Below, piece by piece: positions 16,458 through 24,918 of a stretch of DNA of 64,000 bases. The stretch lies in NCBI RefSeq assembly GCF_014655715.1, contig NZ_BNBM01000003.1, positions 1-64,000 of the forward strand, read 5' to 3'. Below the pieces are notes generated by a model. It saw nothing but the letters and a program-made list of their open reading frames with translations. It ran no database searches and was not told the origin of the DNA. The translations under genes and the position numbers were made by a program. The stretch is from Streptomyces lanatus (GTDB lineage: Bacteria > Actinomycetota > Actinomycetes > Streptomycetales > Streptomycetaceae). The first letter of the stretch is position 1, and the number at the start of each line of letters is the position of its first letter.

Positions 16458-17141
16458 ATGTACGAACTCAGAAACGTCACCAAGCGCTACACCCGAGGCA
16501 AGGAATCCATCAACGCCCTCGACGGCGTCGACCTCACCATCGCCGACGGCGACCGGCTCGTCATTCAGGGCCCCACCGGCGGTGGCAAGTCCACCCTCCT
16601 CCAGATGCTCGGTGGACTCGACCGGCCCACCGCAGGTGAAGTCGTGCTCGACGGTACCGACTTGGCCAAGCTTCCCGAGGCGCGGCTCACCAGGGTGCGG
16701 AGCGAGAGCATCGGGTTTGTGTTCCAGGCCTTCAATCTCATCCCCACCCTCACGGCCCAGGAGAACGTCGAGACGGCCCTCGTCCCGCTCGGCATCAAGG
16801 CGAAGGAACGGCGCGAGCGGGCAGCCGACGCGCTGAACTCCGTCGGCCTCGGCGAACGCCTCACACACCTGCCCTCCGAGATGTCCGGAGGACAGCAGCA
16901 GCGCGTCGCCATCGCCCGCGCACTCGTCAAGCAGCCCAAGGTGCTGCTCGCCGACGAACCCACCGGGAACCTCGACGAGTCGATGCGCGACGAGATCATG
17001 GACGTACTCGAACGCATGTGGAAGGAGCTCGGGCTGACCTTCATCATGGTCACCCACGACTCGGCGATCGCGAAAAAGGCCCCGCGGGTCGCGACCATCC
17101 GCAAGGGCCGCATCAGTGTCAAGGAGAATGCGGGAGCGTAA
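16458..17141 (+). CDS. ABC exporter ATP-binding protein (MacB/LolD type)
   Basis: A 227-residue ATPase with Walker A GPTGGGKST, the family Q-loop FVFQAFNLIPTLT, signature MSGGQQQR, Walker B VLLADEPTGNLD and the H-loop histidine in MVTHD. The GNLD and FNL motifs place it in the MacB/LolD/FtsE subfamily that energises FtsX-type permeases, here the gene at 14760. Such pairs export peptides, lipoproteins or antibiotics, or act mechanically on cell-wall enzymes. The ATG follows CAGGAGCCACC. Confidence 0.93.
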   Translation: MYELRNVTKRYTRGKESINALDGVDLTIADGDRLVIQGPTGGGKSTLLQMLGGLDRPTAGEVVLDGTDLAKLPEARLTRVRSESIGFVFQAFNLIPTLTAQENVETALVPLGIKAKERRERAADALNSVGLGERLTHLPSEMSGGQQQRVAIARALVKQPKVLLADEPTGNLDESMRDEIMDVLERMWKELGLTFIMVTHDSAIAKKAPRVATIRKGRISVKENAGA

Positions 17142-17310
17142 CCGCGCGACTGCGTAACGGAGTTCACGCCGTCGCGTAACAGTCGGCAGGCGTGCTTCTC
17201 CGCTTCCTCCCGTCTATTGAGGCGTCTGATCGCCCCTCGGCATACTGCGTATTCCGGGGGGCGACGCGCATGCGTTCGGGATCTTCCCCGGACGTCTGCA
17301 AGGGGGAATC

Positions 17311-20300
17311 TTGCGCGGAAAATTCAAGAGAGTGTGCGCGGCCTCTGTCGCCACGGCGGCCGCCGTCGCCCTCGCCACGGGTATGACCAGCCCGGCGTCG
17401 GCCCGATCCGAGCAGCGTCCGTCCGGTCCCGCTGCCTCCCTCACCTCCCCCCACCGCATCACCCTGATCACGGGTGACCGGGTCGCCGTCGACTCCAAGG
17501 GCCGGGTGGTGGGGCTGGAGCGGGCGAAGGGGCGCGAGCACATACCCGTTCAGATACGCAGGACCGGCGGGCACACCCTGGTGATCCCGGTGGATGCCGC
17601 CCGGCTGATCGGTACCGGCAAGCTCGACCGGCGTCTGTTCGACATCACCGAGCTCGGCAGGTCCGCCACCCGCGCCTCCCAGGCCAAGGGTCCGAAGGTC
17701 ATCGTCGGCTACCAGGGCGCCGCCGCCGGAGCCAAGTCCGATGTCCGGGACGCGGGCAGGCTCCGGCTCAGCCTGAAGTCCCTGAACGCGGACGCCGTAC
17801 AGACCACGCACCAGGACACCGCCGAGCTGTGGGACGCGCTCACCAACGGCGACAAGGCGGCCTCCGGCATAGCGCACGTCTGGCTCGACGGCGTCCGCAA
17901 GGCCAGCCTCGACAAGTCCGTGCCGCAGATCGGCGCCCCCAAGGCCTGGGCCGCCGGATACGACGGCAAGGGCGTCAGGATCGCCGTCCTGGACACCGGC
18001 GTCGACGCGACCCACCCGGACCTCAAGGACCAGGTGATCGCCGCCAAGAACTTCAGCCCCGCCCCCACGGCCGAGGACAAGGTCGGCCATGGCACACATG
18101 TGGCGTCCATCGCGGCAGGGACCGGTGCCAGGTCGGCAGGGAAGTACAAGGGTGTCGCGCCCGGCGCCGAGATCCTCAACGGCAAGGTCCTCGACGACGA
18201 CGGCTTCGGCGACGACTCCGCCATCGTGGCCGGCATGGAGTGGGCGGCCGAGCAGGGCGCCGATGTCATCAACCTCAGCCTCGGCGGGCCGGACTCGCCC
18301 GAGATCGATCCGATGGAGGCGGCGGTCAACAAGCTCTCCGCCGAGAAGGGGGTCCTCTTCGCGATCGCCGCCGGTAACTCCGGGCCGGAGGCGATCAGTT
18401 CGCCCGGTTCCGCCGAGGCCGCGCTCACCATCGGTGCCGTCGACGACAAGGACGCGCTGGCGTCCTTCTCCAGCACCGGTCCGCGGGCCGGTGACGGTGC
18501 GATCAAGCCGGATGTGACCGCGCCGGGTGTCGACATCACGGCCGCCTCCGCCAAGGGCAGCCTCATCGAGCAGGAGGTCGGTGAGAAACCGCCTGGCTAT
18601 GTGACCATCGAGGGCACGTCGATGGCGACCCCGCATGTCGCGGGCGCGGCGGCGATCCTCAAGCAGCGGCACCCGGACTGGACGTACACCGAGCTCAAGG
18701 GTGTGCTCACCGGGTCCGCCAAGGGCGGCAAGTACACGCCGTTCCAGCAGGGTTCGGGCCGTATCCAGGTCGACAGGGCCATCAAGCAGACCGTGATCGC
18801 CGAACCGGTGTCGGTGAGCTTCGGCACGCAGGCCTGGCCCCACACCGACGACAAGCCGGTCACCAGGCAGCTGACGTACCGCAACCTCGGCACGAAGGAC
18901 GTCACGCTCCAGCTCGCCGCGACCGCCACCGACCCCAAGGGCCAGGCGGCCCCCGCGGGCTTCTTCAAGCTCGGGGCGACGAAGGTGACGGTCCCGGCGG
19001 GCGGCGAGGCGTCGGTCGCCCTCTCCGTCGACACCAGGCTGGGCGGCACGGTCGACGGCGCCTACTCCGCGTATGTGACCGCCACGGGCGGTGGGCAGAG
19101 CGTCCGTACGGGCGCCGCGGTGCAGCGTGAGATCGAGTCGTACGACGTCACCGTCAAGCACATCGGGCGGGACGGCGGGCCGGCCCCCGAGTACCACACC
19201 AACCTGTACGGCTTCGCGGGTCTGGCGCAGGGCCGGATCCAGACGGCCGAGCCTGACGCGTCCGGTGTCACGAAGATGCGGCTGCCGAAGGGCTCGTATC
19301 TGCTGGACGCCCAGATCGCCAAGGACTGGGTGCACCTCGAGGGCGGCCTCGACTGGCTGATCCAGCCGAAGCTGAACGTCACCAAGGACACCACCGTGAC
19401 GATCGACGCCCGCACGGCGAAGTCGGCCGACATCACCGTGCCGGACGCGCGCGCCAAGCCGTTCGTCGCCGCCGGCAACTACTACTACGCCCCGGCGGAC
19501 ATCGGCTTCGGGATCAGCGCCGACTCCTACGCCAATCTGCGCATGGCGCACCTCGGCCCGGAGGTCCCGAGCGGTCTGACCCAGAGCTGGAACGCGCAGT
19601 GGACCAAGGGGGCCGACGCCGAGTACGACGTCGCGACCACGGCCAAGGTCAGGAAGATCCAGGGCCACAAGGTCCGGCACTTCAAGGCGGGCGAGCTCGC
19701 CAAGGTGACGAACCGTCTGGGGGCCTCGTCCTCCGGCAAGTCCGGTGGGCTGCTGTCGCAGGGCTTCTTCGAGGACGACGTCGCGCTCGGGACGCCCGTC
19801 GTGCAGAAGCTGCCGGGCACGCGGACGCTGTATCTGTCGACGTCCGACAACATCAAGTGGACGTTCGACTTCGAGCAGTACGGCGCCGTCGGCGAGGACG
19901 GCCTCCCGGCCATCGACGCCTTCTACTCGATGGGCGCGCCGCAGACCTTCAAGGCGGGCCGGAGCTACTCGAAGACGTACAACACGGCCGTGTTCGGCCC
20001 GGACATCAACCGCGACTTCGGGCTGTTCCGCGAGGGCAATGACATCTATGGCCTGCTGCCGCTGTTCGCGGACGGCGGCAGGCACGCCGGCTCGTCGGAG
20101 TTCACCGCGGTGAGCACCAGCCTCTATCGCAACGGCACCAGACTCGCCACCAACGAAGACCCGCTGTTCGGCGAGAAGGCGTTTCGGGTCCCGGCCGCCG
20201 ACGCCGAGTACCGGCTGACCACCTCGGTCAAGCGGAGCGTCAAGGTGGCCGCCGCCTCCACCCGGATCGACGCGAGCTGGACCTTCCGCTCCAAGAAGTC

Positions 20301-20622
20301 CACCGCCGACCAGGTCGGGCTCCCGGCCTCCACGGTCCGCTTCGGCGCCACGACCGGCCTCGACAGCCGCGCCGAGGCCGGCAGGAAGGTCACCTTCCCG
20401 GTCACCGTCGTAGGCCCGGCCGCGGGCGCGAATCTCAGGTCGCTGCACGTGTACGCCTCGTACGACTACGGCCGGACCTGGAAGAAGCTCGACGTCCGGG
20501 ACGGCAAGGTCACCGTCAAGAACCCGGCCGAGGGGAAGGGGATCTCCTTCCACGCCAAGGTCGCCGACAAGAAGGGCAACAAGGCGACGATCTCGATCTA
20601 CAACGCGTACTACGGCAAGTAG
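17311..20622 (+). CDS. Secreted S8 (subtilisin-like) serine protease
   Basis: A 1103-residue exported protease. The signal peptide covers about residues 1-31 (ends P-A-S-A) and a propeptide-like region runs to about 200. The catalytic domain carries Asp228 (VLDTGVD), His260 (GHGTHV), the oxyanion Asn in AAGNSGP and Ser437 (GTSMATPHVAG). About 600 residues of beta-rich C-terminal domains with Gly/Lys/Asp-rich sequence follow. TTG at 17311 is taken as start because it directly follows AAGGGGGAATC and begins a perfect signal peptide. Streptomycetes secrete many such large subtilases for protein scavenging and morphogenesis. The gene stands alone. Confidence 0.93.
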   Translation: MRGKFKRVCAASVATAAAVALATGMTSPASARSEQRPSGPAASLTSPHRITLITGDRVAVDSKGRVVGLERAKGREHIPVQIRRTGGHTLVIPVDAARLIGTGKLDRRLFDITELGRSATRASQAKGPKVIVGYQGAAAGAKSDVRDAGRLRLSLKSLNADAVQTTHQDTAELWDALTNGDKAASGIAHVWLDGVRKASLDKSVPQIGAPKAWAAGYDGKGVRIAVLDTGVDATHPDLKDQVIAAKNFSPAPTAEDKVGHGTHVASIAAGTGARSAGKYKGVAPGAEILNGKVLDDDGFGDDSAIVAGMEWAAEQGADVINLSLGGPDSPEIDPMEAAVNKLSAEKGVLFAIAAGNSGPEAISSPGSAEAALTIGAVDDKDALASFSSTGPRAGDGAIKPDVTAPGVDITAASAKGSLIEQEVGEKPPGYVTIEGTSMATPHVAGAAAILKQRHPDWTYTELKGVLTGSAKGGKYTPFQQGSGRIQVDRAIKQTVIAEPVSVSFGTQAWPHTDDKPVTRQLTYRNLGTKDVTLQLAATATDPKGQAAPAGFFKLGATKVTVPAGGEASVALSVDTRLGGTVDGAYSAYVTATGGGQSVRTGAAVQREIESYDVTVKHIGRDGGPAPEYHTNLYGFAGLAQGRIQTAEPDASGVTKMRLPKGSYLLDAQIAKDWVHLEGGLDWLIQPKLNVTKDTTVTIDARTAKSADITVPDARAKPFVAAGNYYYAPADIGFGISADSYANLRMAHLGPEVPSGLTQSWNAQWTKGADAEYDVATTAKVRKIQGHKVRHFKAGELAKVTNRLGASSSGKSGGLLSQGFFEDDVALGTPVVQKLPGTRTLYLSTSDNIKWTFDFEQYGAVGEDGLPAIDAFYSMGAPQTFKAGRSYSKTYNTAVFGPDINRDFGLFREGNDIYGLLPLFADGGRHAGSSEFTAVSTSLYRNGTRLATNEDPLFGEKAFRVPAADAEYRLTTSVKRSVKVAAASTRIDASWTFRSKKSTADQVGLPASTVRFGATTGLDSRAEAGRKVTFPVTVVGPAAGANLRSLHVYASYDYGRTWKKLDVRDGKVTVKNPAEGKGISFHAKVADKKGNKATISIYNAYYGK

Positions 20623-20649
20623 CCGCGGAGTGCTTCGAGGCCCTGGGCG

Positions 20650-21558
20650 TCAGCCCGTCGTCCAGGGCCGCAGCTTCTCCGGGTTGCGCACCGCCCACAC
20701 ATGCCGGATGCGGTCGCCGACGACCTCGAACGCCACCACCGTCACCGTCACACCGTCCTGCCGCACCACCAGGCCCGGCTGGGCGTTGACCGTGCGCTGG
20801 AGGATCGTCACGGCCGGACCCCGCTCGGCCAGGTCGACGAAATAGCGGGCGATGCGCTCGCCGCCCGAGACCGGGTGCGGGGCGGCGCTCACCAGGCCGC
20901 CGCCGTCGCCGACCGCCGTGGCGTCGGGGTCGAGGAGCCGGACCAGGGCGTCGACGTCCTTGGTCTCCCAGGCCTCCTTGAAGTCCCGCACCACATCGGC
21001 GCGCCGGGCCGCCGGAGTCGCCGCGGGGGCCTCCTGGGCGCGGATACGGCGGCGGGCCGACGAGGCCAGCTGACGGCAGGCCGCCGGGGTGCGGCCGACG
21101 ACCTCGGCGACCTCGGCGAAGGAGTAGCGGAAGACGTCGTGCAGGATGAACGCCACGCGCTCGGCCGGGGTCATCGACTCCAGTACGACGAGGAAGGCCA
21201 TGTTGACCGACTCGTCGAGGGTGACCCGGTCCGCCGGATCCGCCGGGGCGGTGTCCCCGCCGCCGTCGAGCCACTCCGCACGGTCGGGCAGCGGCTCCGG
21301 GATCCACTCGCCGACGTACCGCTCCCGCCGGACCCGGGCCGAGCGCAGCAGGTCGAGGCAGATCCGGCTCGCGACCCTGGTCAGCCAGCCGCCGGGGTTC
21401 TCGATGGCCTCCTGTGCCTGCGGCGACATGGCGTACCAGCGGGCGTACGTCTCCTGCACGACGTCCTCCGCGTCGGCCAGGGAGCCCAGCAGCCGGTACG
21501 CGACGTTGATCAGCTGACGCCGCTCGCTGATGATCTCGCCCAGCTCTTGATCGGTCAT
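20650..21558 (-). CDS. sigJ: ECF41-family sigma factor with SnoaL-like C-terminal domain (SigJ type)
   Basis: A 302-residue sigma factor. Region 2 lies at about residues 10-80 (LGSLADAEDVVQETYARW) and region 4 at about 125-175 (SFAEVAEVVGRTPAACRQL). A C-terminal SnoaL-like extension of about 115 residues follows. The two ECF41 fingerprints are present: a linker reading EWIPEPL (family WLPEP) and NPEKL near the C-terminus (family NPDKL). In this group the extension acts as a built-in anti-sigma domain, so no separate anti-sigma gene is expected. The family often controls COE genes (carboxymuconolactone decarboxylase, oxidoreductase, epimerase). Its promoter and two further matching promoters are annotated here. 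Confidence 0.93.
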   Translation of the reverse strand: MTDQELGEIISERRQLINVAYRLLGSLADAEDVVQETYARWYAMSPQAQEAIENPGGWLTRVASRICLDLLRSARVRRERYVGEWIPEPLPDRAEWLDGGGDTAPADPADRVTLDESVNMAFLVVLESMTPAERVAFILHDVFRYSFAEVAEVVGRTPAACRQLASSARRRIRAQEAPAATPAARRADVVRDFKEAWETKDVDALVRLLDPDATAVGDGGGLVSAAPHPVSGGERIARYFVDLAERGPAVTILQRTVNAQPGLVVRQDGVTVTVVAFEVVGDRIRHVWAVRNPEKLRPWTTG

Positions 21559-21602
21559 GGTGCGCCTGACTCCCTCGATCGCGTCGGCCCCCTCACCACT
21601 TC

Positions 21603-21667
21603 GACGGTCCGGCCCACCGGAATGTGAGGTCCGGGCCGTACCTCACATTCCCGCCGCCCGTGTCGTC
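21603..21667. promoter_or_regulatory. Symmetric divergent ECF41-type promoter for sigJ and the YceI gene
   Basis: A perfect 12-bp inverted repeat GGAATGTGAGGT / ACCTCACATTCC (21619-21630 and 21640-21651) gives each strand CCTCACA. After exactly 16 bases comes CGTC: plus strand 21641-21647 and 21664-21667, minus strand 21629-21623 and 21606-21603. The spacing and -10 match the ECF41 promoter type as I remember it (TGTCACA...CGTC). Both predicted starts lie about 30-40 bases before their ATG. Confidence 0.75.
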
Positions 21668-21703
21668 GTACCGGTGAGACGGACGGCCTAGGAGTGAACC
21701 GGC

Positions 21704-22234
21704 ATGACGAGCACCACGACACTGAGCGAGCTGACCGGCGACTACGTCATCGACAGCGCCCGTACCCGGATCGGCTTCGTGGCCCGGGCCGCGATGGTCA
21801 GCAAGGTGCGCGGACGGTTCGACGACTTCGAGGGCGCCGCGCAGCTGGACGGCGAGGACCCGTCGAGGTCCGGCGTCCGCGTCACGATCCGGGCGGGCAG
21901 CGTCCGCACGGGCAAGCGGAAGTGCGACGACCATCTGCGCGGCGCCGACTTCCTGGATGCCGACCGGCATCCGACGATCACCTTCACCTCCACCGAGGTC
22001 GAGCGGCTCGACGCGGCCCATTTCCGGGTCACCGGTGATCTGACCGTCCACGGCGTGACCAGGCCGGTCACCGTGGACTTCGAGCTGACCGGCGCCGACA
22101 GGGGCGGGAGGAAGGTCGGTTTCCGGGGCGGGGCGGTCATCTCCCGGAAGCAATGGGGGGTCAGCTGGGGCGGGTTGGTGATCGGGGACAAGGTGGCGCT
22201 GGAGTTCGACGTCGCGGTGATCCGGCGGCCCTGA
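21704..22234 (+). CDS. YceI-family lipocalin-like protein
   Basis: A 176-residue YceI-domain protein with the family landmarks YVIDSARTRIGFVARAAMVSKVRGRF, the CDDHLRGADFLDADRHPTITF segment and GDLTVHGVTRPV. The fold is a beta-barrel binding polyisoprenoid or similar lipids. No signal peptide is visible, so this version is cytoplasmic, as is common in actinobacteria. It shares the symmetric ECF41-type promoter with sigJ and is therefore a predicted direct target of that sigma factor. Confidence 0.93.
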   Translation: MTSTTTLSELTGDYVIDSARTRIGFVARAAMVSKVRGRFDDFEGAAQLDGEDPSRSGVRVTIRAGSVRTGKRKCDDHLRGADFLDADRHPTITFTSTEVERLDAAHFRVTGDLTVHGVTRPVTVDFELTGADRGGRKVGFRGGAVISRKQWGVSWGGLVIGDKVALEFDVAVIRRP

Positions 22235-22300
22235 GAACCCGGCGGCGACAGAGTCGGCGGAGGGCGAGCGTCAGGTCGGTTTTCGTGTTTCGGTGAGGCC

Positions 22301-23071
22301 ATGACGGCTCACACGGTCGAATACATCAGGTACCGCATCCCCGAGCAGAGGTCGGCGGAGTTCCTGGCCGCCTACACCCGCGCCGCGGCCCAGCTGGCCG
22401 CCTCGCCGCACTGCGTCGACTACGAACTCGCCCGCTGCGAGGAGGACTTCGAGCACTTCGTCCTGCGTATCACCTGGACGTCGACGGAGGACCACATCGA
22501 GGGCTTCCGCAAGTCGGAGCTGTTCCCCGACTTCCTCGCCGAGATCCGCCCGTACATCACGCACATCGAGGAGATGCGCCACTACAAGCCGACCGCGGTG
22601 CGCGGCGCGGGCGCCTCGGTGCCCACGCTGTACAGCTGGGCGGGCGGGGCGGAGGCGTTCTCCCGGCTGACGTCGGCCTTCTACGACAAGGTGCTCAAGG
22701 ACGACCTCCTGGCCCCGCTGTTCGAGGGCCTGGACCCGCATCACGCCGAGCATGTGGCGCTGTGGCTCGGCGAGGTCTTCGGCGGCCCGCCCGCCTACTC
22801 CGAGACCCAGGGCGGCCACGGCCACATGGTCGCCAAGCACATGGGTCGCGGCATCACCGAGCCCCAGCGCCGCCGCTGGGTCAACCTCATCCAGGACGCC
22901 GCCGACGAGGCGGGCCTGCCGACGGACGCGGAGTTCCGCTCGGCGTTCCTCGCGTATGTGGAGTGGGGGACCCGGCTGGCGGTGTACTTCTCCGGGCCGG
23001 ACGCGGCACCGCCCGCGGAGCAGCCGGTGCCGCGCTGGAACTGGGGGGCGGCGCCGCCGTATCGGGGGTGA
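22301..23071 (+). CDS. Antibiotic-biosynthesis-monooxygenase / group II truncated haemoglobin chimera
   Basis: A 256-residue two-domain fusion. Residues 1 to about 97 form an ABM-type ferredoxin-like domain. Residues about 107-235 form a group II (TrHbO) truncated haemoglobin with the LYSWAGG start, a B10-region Tyr128, proximal His180 (AKHMGRG) and the group-diagnostic Trp193 at G8. I recall such a chimera being described from Streptomyces avermitilis. Heme binding is strongly predicted; the reaction is not. A role in oxidative or nitrosative chemistry on a small aromatic substrate is plausible. It follows the YceI gene by 66 bases on the same strand and may be cotranscribed from the ECF41 promoter. 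Confidence 0.9.
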   Translation: MTAHTVEYIRYRIPEQRSAEFLAAYTRAAAQLAASPHCVDYELARCEEDFEHFVLRITWTSTEDHIEGFRKSELFPDFLAEIRPYITHIEEMRHYKPTAVRGAGASVPTLYSWAGGAEAFSRLTSAFYDKVLKDDLLAPLFEGLDPHHAEHVALWLGEVFGGPPAYSETQGGHGHMVAKHMGRGITEPQRRRWVNLIQDAADEAGLPTDAEFRSAFLAYVEWGTRLAVYFSGPDAAPPAEQPVPRWNWGAAPPYRG

Positions 23072-23085
23072 CGGCCGGCGCCGGT

Positions 23086-23862
23086 TCACGCGGTGCGCGT
23101 CCGGTGCTGCTCCGTCAGGAACTCCTCCCATGTCCGCTTCCCCGTCTCGGCCCCCTCCAGGGTGAGGTTCGCCCCCGCTCGATACGCGCGTCCCGCCCTG
23201 CCGGGTATGCGGATCGGCAGGGCCGGGCGGCGACGCTTTCCGGTGAGGTCCAGGTACGGGGGGACCAGGGCGGGGAGGTCGTACAGCTTGGGGCCGGTGA
23301 GGTCGGGGACCGGGCCGGACGGGGTGTCGAGCGTCAACTCGGCCAGTCGGGCGGCGACTTCGCGGGAGTCCACCGGCTGCAGACGCAGGCCTCCGGGGGC
23401 GGGCACGAACGGCAGCCTCGACATCTGCCGGACCATCTTCAGCGTCAGGTCGTGGAACTGGGCCGCCCGCAGGATCGTCCAGGGAATCCCGGAGTCGGCC
23501 ACCGCCCGCTCCGCCGCCAGCTTCATCCGGAGCCAGGCCAGCGGAACCCGGTCGGCGCCGACGACCGAGATATACACGAGATGGCCCACTCCGGCCGCCG
23601 ACGCGGCGCGCACGAGATGGTGCGTCGCCGCGTCGTCGCCCTTCTGGCCACCCGCCAGATGCAGGATGGTCCCGGCGCCCGCCACGGCCGCCCGCACGCC
23701 CTCGTCCCGCAGCAGGTCGCCCGTGACGTACTCGACGCCGGGCTCCGGTGCGTGGTCCCGGCGGCTGAGGACGCGGACCTCGTGGCCCGCCGCCCGCAGC
23801 AGCGGGACCACATGGCCGCCCAGGGTGCCCGTACCGCCGGTGACCAGGATCGTTGATGTCAT
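23086..23862 (-). CDS. NAD(P)-binding SDR / epimerase-like protein
   Basis: A 258-residue atypical short-chain dehydrogenase of the NmrA/epimerase group. The N-terminal nucleotide-binding motif is GGTGTLGGHV, the acidic dinucleotide turn reads TGDLLRD, and the core is LVYISVVGADRVPLAWLRMK. The usual YxxxK pair is replaced (R-M-K only), typical of atypical SDRs. It matches the epimerase component of COE clusters controlled by ECF41 sigma factors. A matching promoter lies at 23916-23942. It converges on the haemoglobin-chimera gene (14-base gap). Confidence 0.88.
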   Translation of the reverse strand: MTSTILVTGGTGTLGGHVVPLLRAAGHEVRVLSRRDHAPEPGVEYVTGDLLRDEGVRAAVAGAGTILHLAGGQKGDDAATHHLVRAASAAGVGHLVYISVVGADRVPLAWLRMKLAAERAVADSGIPWTILRAAQFHDLTLKMVRQMSRLPFVPAPGGLRLQPVDSREVAARLAELTLDTPSGPVPDLTGPKLYDLPALVPPYLDLTGKRRRPALPIRIPGRAGRAYRAGANLTLEGAETGKRTWEEFLTEQHRTRTA

Positions 23863-23915
23863 GACCGCTCCGCTTCCCTCGTGGTCCCTCGTGCTGAGGT
23901 TGCCTGCGTCGGTAT

Positions 23916-23942
23916 GACGCCGGGCGGAGCGGTGATGTGACG
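23916..23942 (-). promoter_or_regulatory. ECF41-type promoter for the SDR/epimerase gene
   Basis: Read on the minus strand: CGTCACA (23942-23936), a 16-base spacer, CGTC (23919-23916). The spacing is identical to that of the sigJ and YceI promoters, and the -35 is even closer to the TGTCACA consensus. The predicted start is about 45 bases before the ATG at 23862. Confidence 0.7.
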
Positions 23943-23958
23943 GGCGGCCGTGAGCGCG

Positions 23959-24342
23959 TCAGCCGCCGCTGCCGTACGGCCTGGTCAGGATCTCCAGGTT
24001 GTGGCCGTTCGGGTCCTCGAAGTATGTGCCGCGGCCGCCGTCGTTGTGGTTGATCTCGCCGGGACGGCGGTGGTACGGGTCGGCCCAGTAGGTCAGTCCG
24101 GCCTCCCGTATGCGGCCGAAGATGGTGTCGAAGTCGTCCTCCGACACCAGGAACGCATAGTGCTGCGGTGTGATCGTGCCGGACGAGTCCAGGTAGTCCA
24201 GGGTCACACCGTTGGGAATCGGGACCGGGATGAACGGGCCGAACGGCGGGCTCACCTCCAGGCCCAGGATGTCGGCGAGGAACCGGGCCGACTCCTTCTT
24301 GTCGCGTGCGGCGACGATGGTGTGGTTGAGCTGGACGGTCAT
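23959..24342 (-). CDS. VOC-family (glyoxalase/bleomycin-resistance) protein
   Basis: A 127-residue vicinal-oxygen-chelate protein with two beta-alpha-beta-beta-beta modules. Candidate metal ligands are the N-terminal His (LNHTIV), QHYAF and the C-terminal Glu in LEILTRP following the FEDPNGHN motif. Family members act as glyoxalases, dioxygenases or drug-binding proteins; the substrate here is unknown. ATG 24342 follows GAGGAGG at good spacing. It lies upstream of the SDR gene on the same strand, but the SDR promoter sits between them. Confidence 0.88.
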   Translation of the reverse strand: MTVQLNHTIVAARDKKESARFLADILGLEVSPPFGPFIPVPIPNGVTLDYLDSSGTITPQHYAFLVSEDDFDTIFGRIREAGLTYWADPYHRRPGEINHNDGGRGTYFEDPNGHNLEILTRPYGSGG

Positions 24343-24539
24343 CGGGGCTGCCTCCTCGTGTGCACGGTTCGGACTGGCTCCTTCGCTGTTCACGCTAGGT
24401 GCCGCCGCCGCGTGGCACATCGGTCGCAGGGAGGGGGCCGCACTACTCCTGCGGTACTCCGCCTTCGGGCCCGGATGATCGGTGCGGGAGTCGTCGTGCG
24501 CGCAGTCTCAGTGAGGGCCGTCCTGGCCGTTGGCGCTGG

Positions 24540-24866
24540 CGACCGCTGTCGGCCGTGGTGCAGCTGTATCTCACGGACAGTGAGCTGGAGGCCGCCGAGC
24601 AGGTCAAGCTGTGGCTGACCGGAAGCCTCGACGGACGGGGCTGGGCCCAGGCCGGGCCCTCGCCGTCGATCGGGTTCGTGGCACTGACCGCGCCACAGCT
24701 CGCCCGGCGGCTCACGCGGACGCCGCAACTGCCGCTGCTGGGCTCGGCGGCGACCGGGGCGATCGTGCTGGTCGCCGCCGATCTCGTCGCCCGGATCGCG
24801 CTTCCTCCGCTGGAGATACCGGTCGGCGCGCTCACCGCGCTGGTCGGGGGGGGCCGTACGTCGTAG
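24540..24866 (+). pseudogene. Decayed FecCD-type iron/siderophore ABC permease
   Basis: The translated fragment holds the C-terminal hallmarks of FecCD permeases in order: VKLWLTGSLDGRGWAQ, then FVALTAPQLARRL, then SAATGAIVLVAADLVAR, then PPLEIPVGALTALVGG. The intervening membrane helices are missing, and no start or upstream two-thirds of the roughly 330-residue protein can be found. The final G-G-R-T-S-stop replaces the usual GAPFF end. This is a deletion remnant of a transporter gene, with no binding-protein or ATPase partner left nearby. Confidence 0.82.
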
Positions 24867-24870
24867 GGGA

Positions 24871-24903
24871 GGGCCCCGGAGCGGTGTGGCTGCTCCGGGG
24901 CCC
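24871..24903. terminator. Intrinsic terminator beyond the alcohol dehydrogenase gene
   Basis: A 12-bp perfect stem GGGCCCCGGAGC (24871-24882) and GCTCCGGGGCCC (24892-24903) closes a 9-base loop. It lies 15 bases past the convergent dehydrogenase stop and just after the FecCD remnant. Confidence 0.85.
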
Positions 24904-24918
24904 TGTCACGCGGCCGCG

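Noticed and set aside
17164..20553. Open frame of more than 1100 codons on the minus strand
   Set aside because: It is exactly antisense to the subtilisin gene, has no family motifs and arises from G/C third-position bias.
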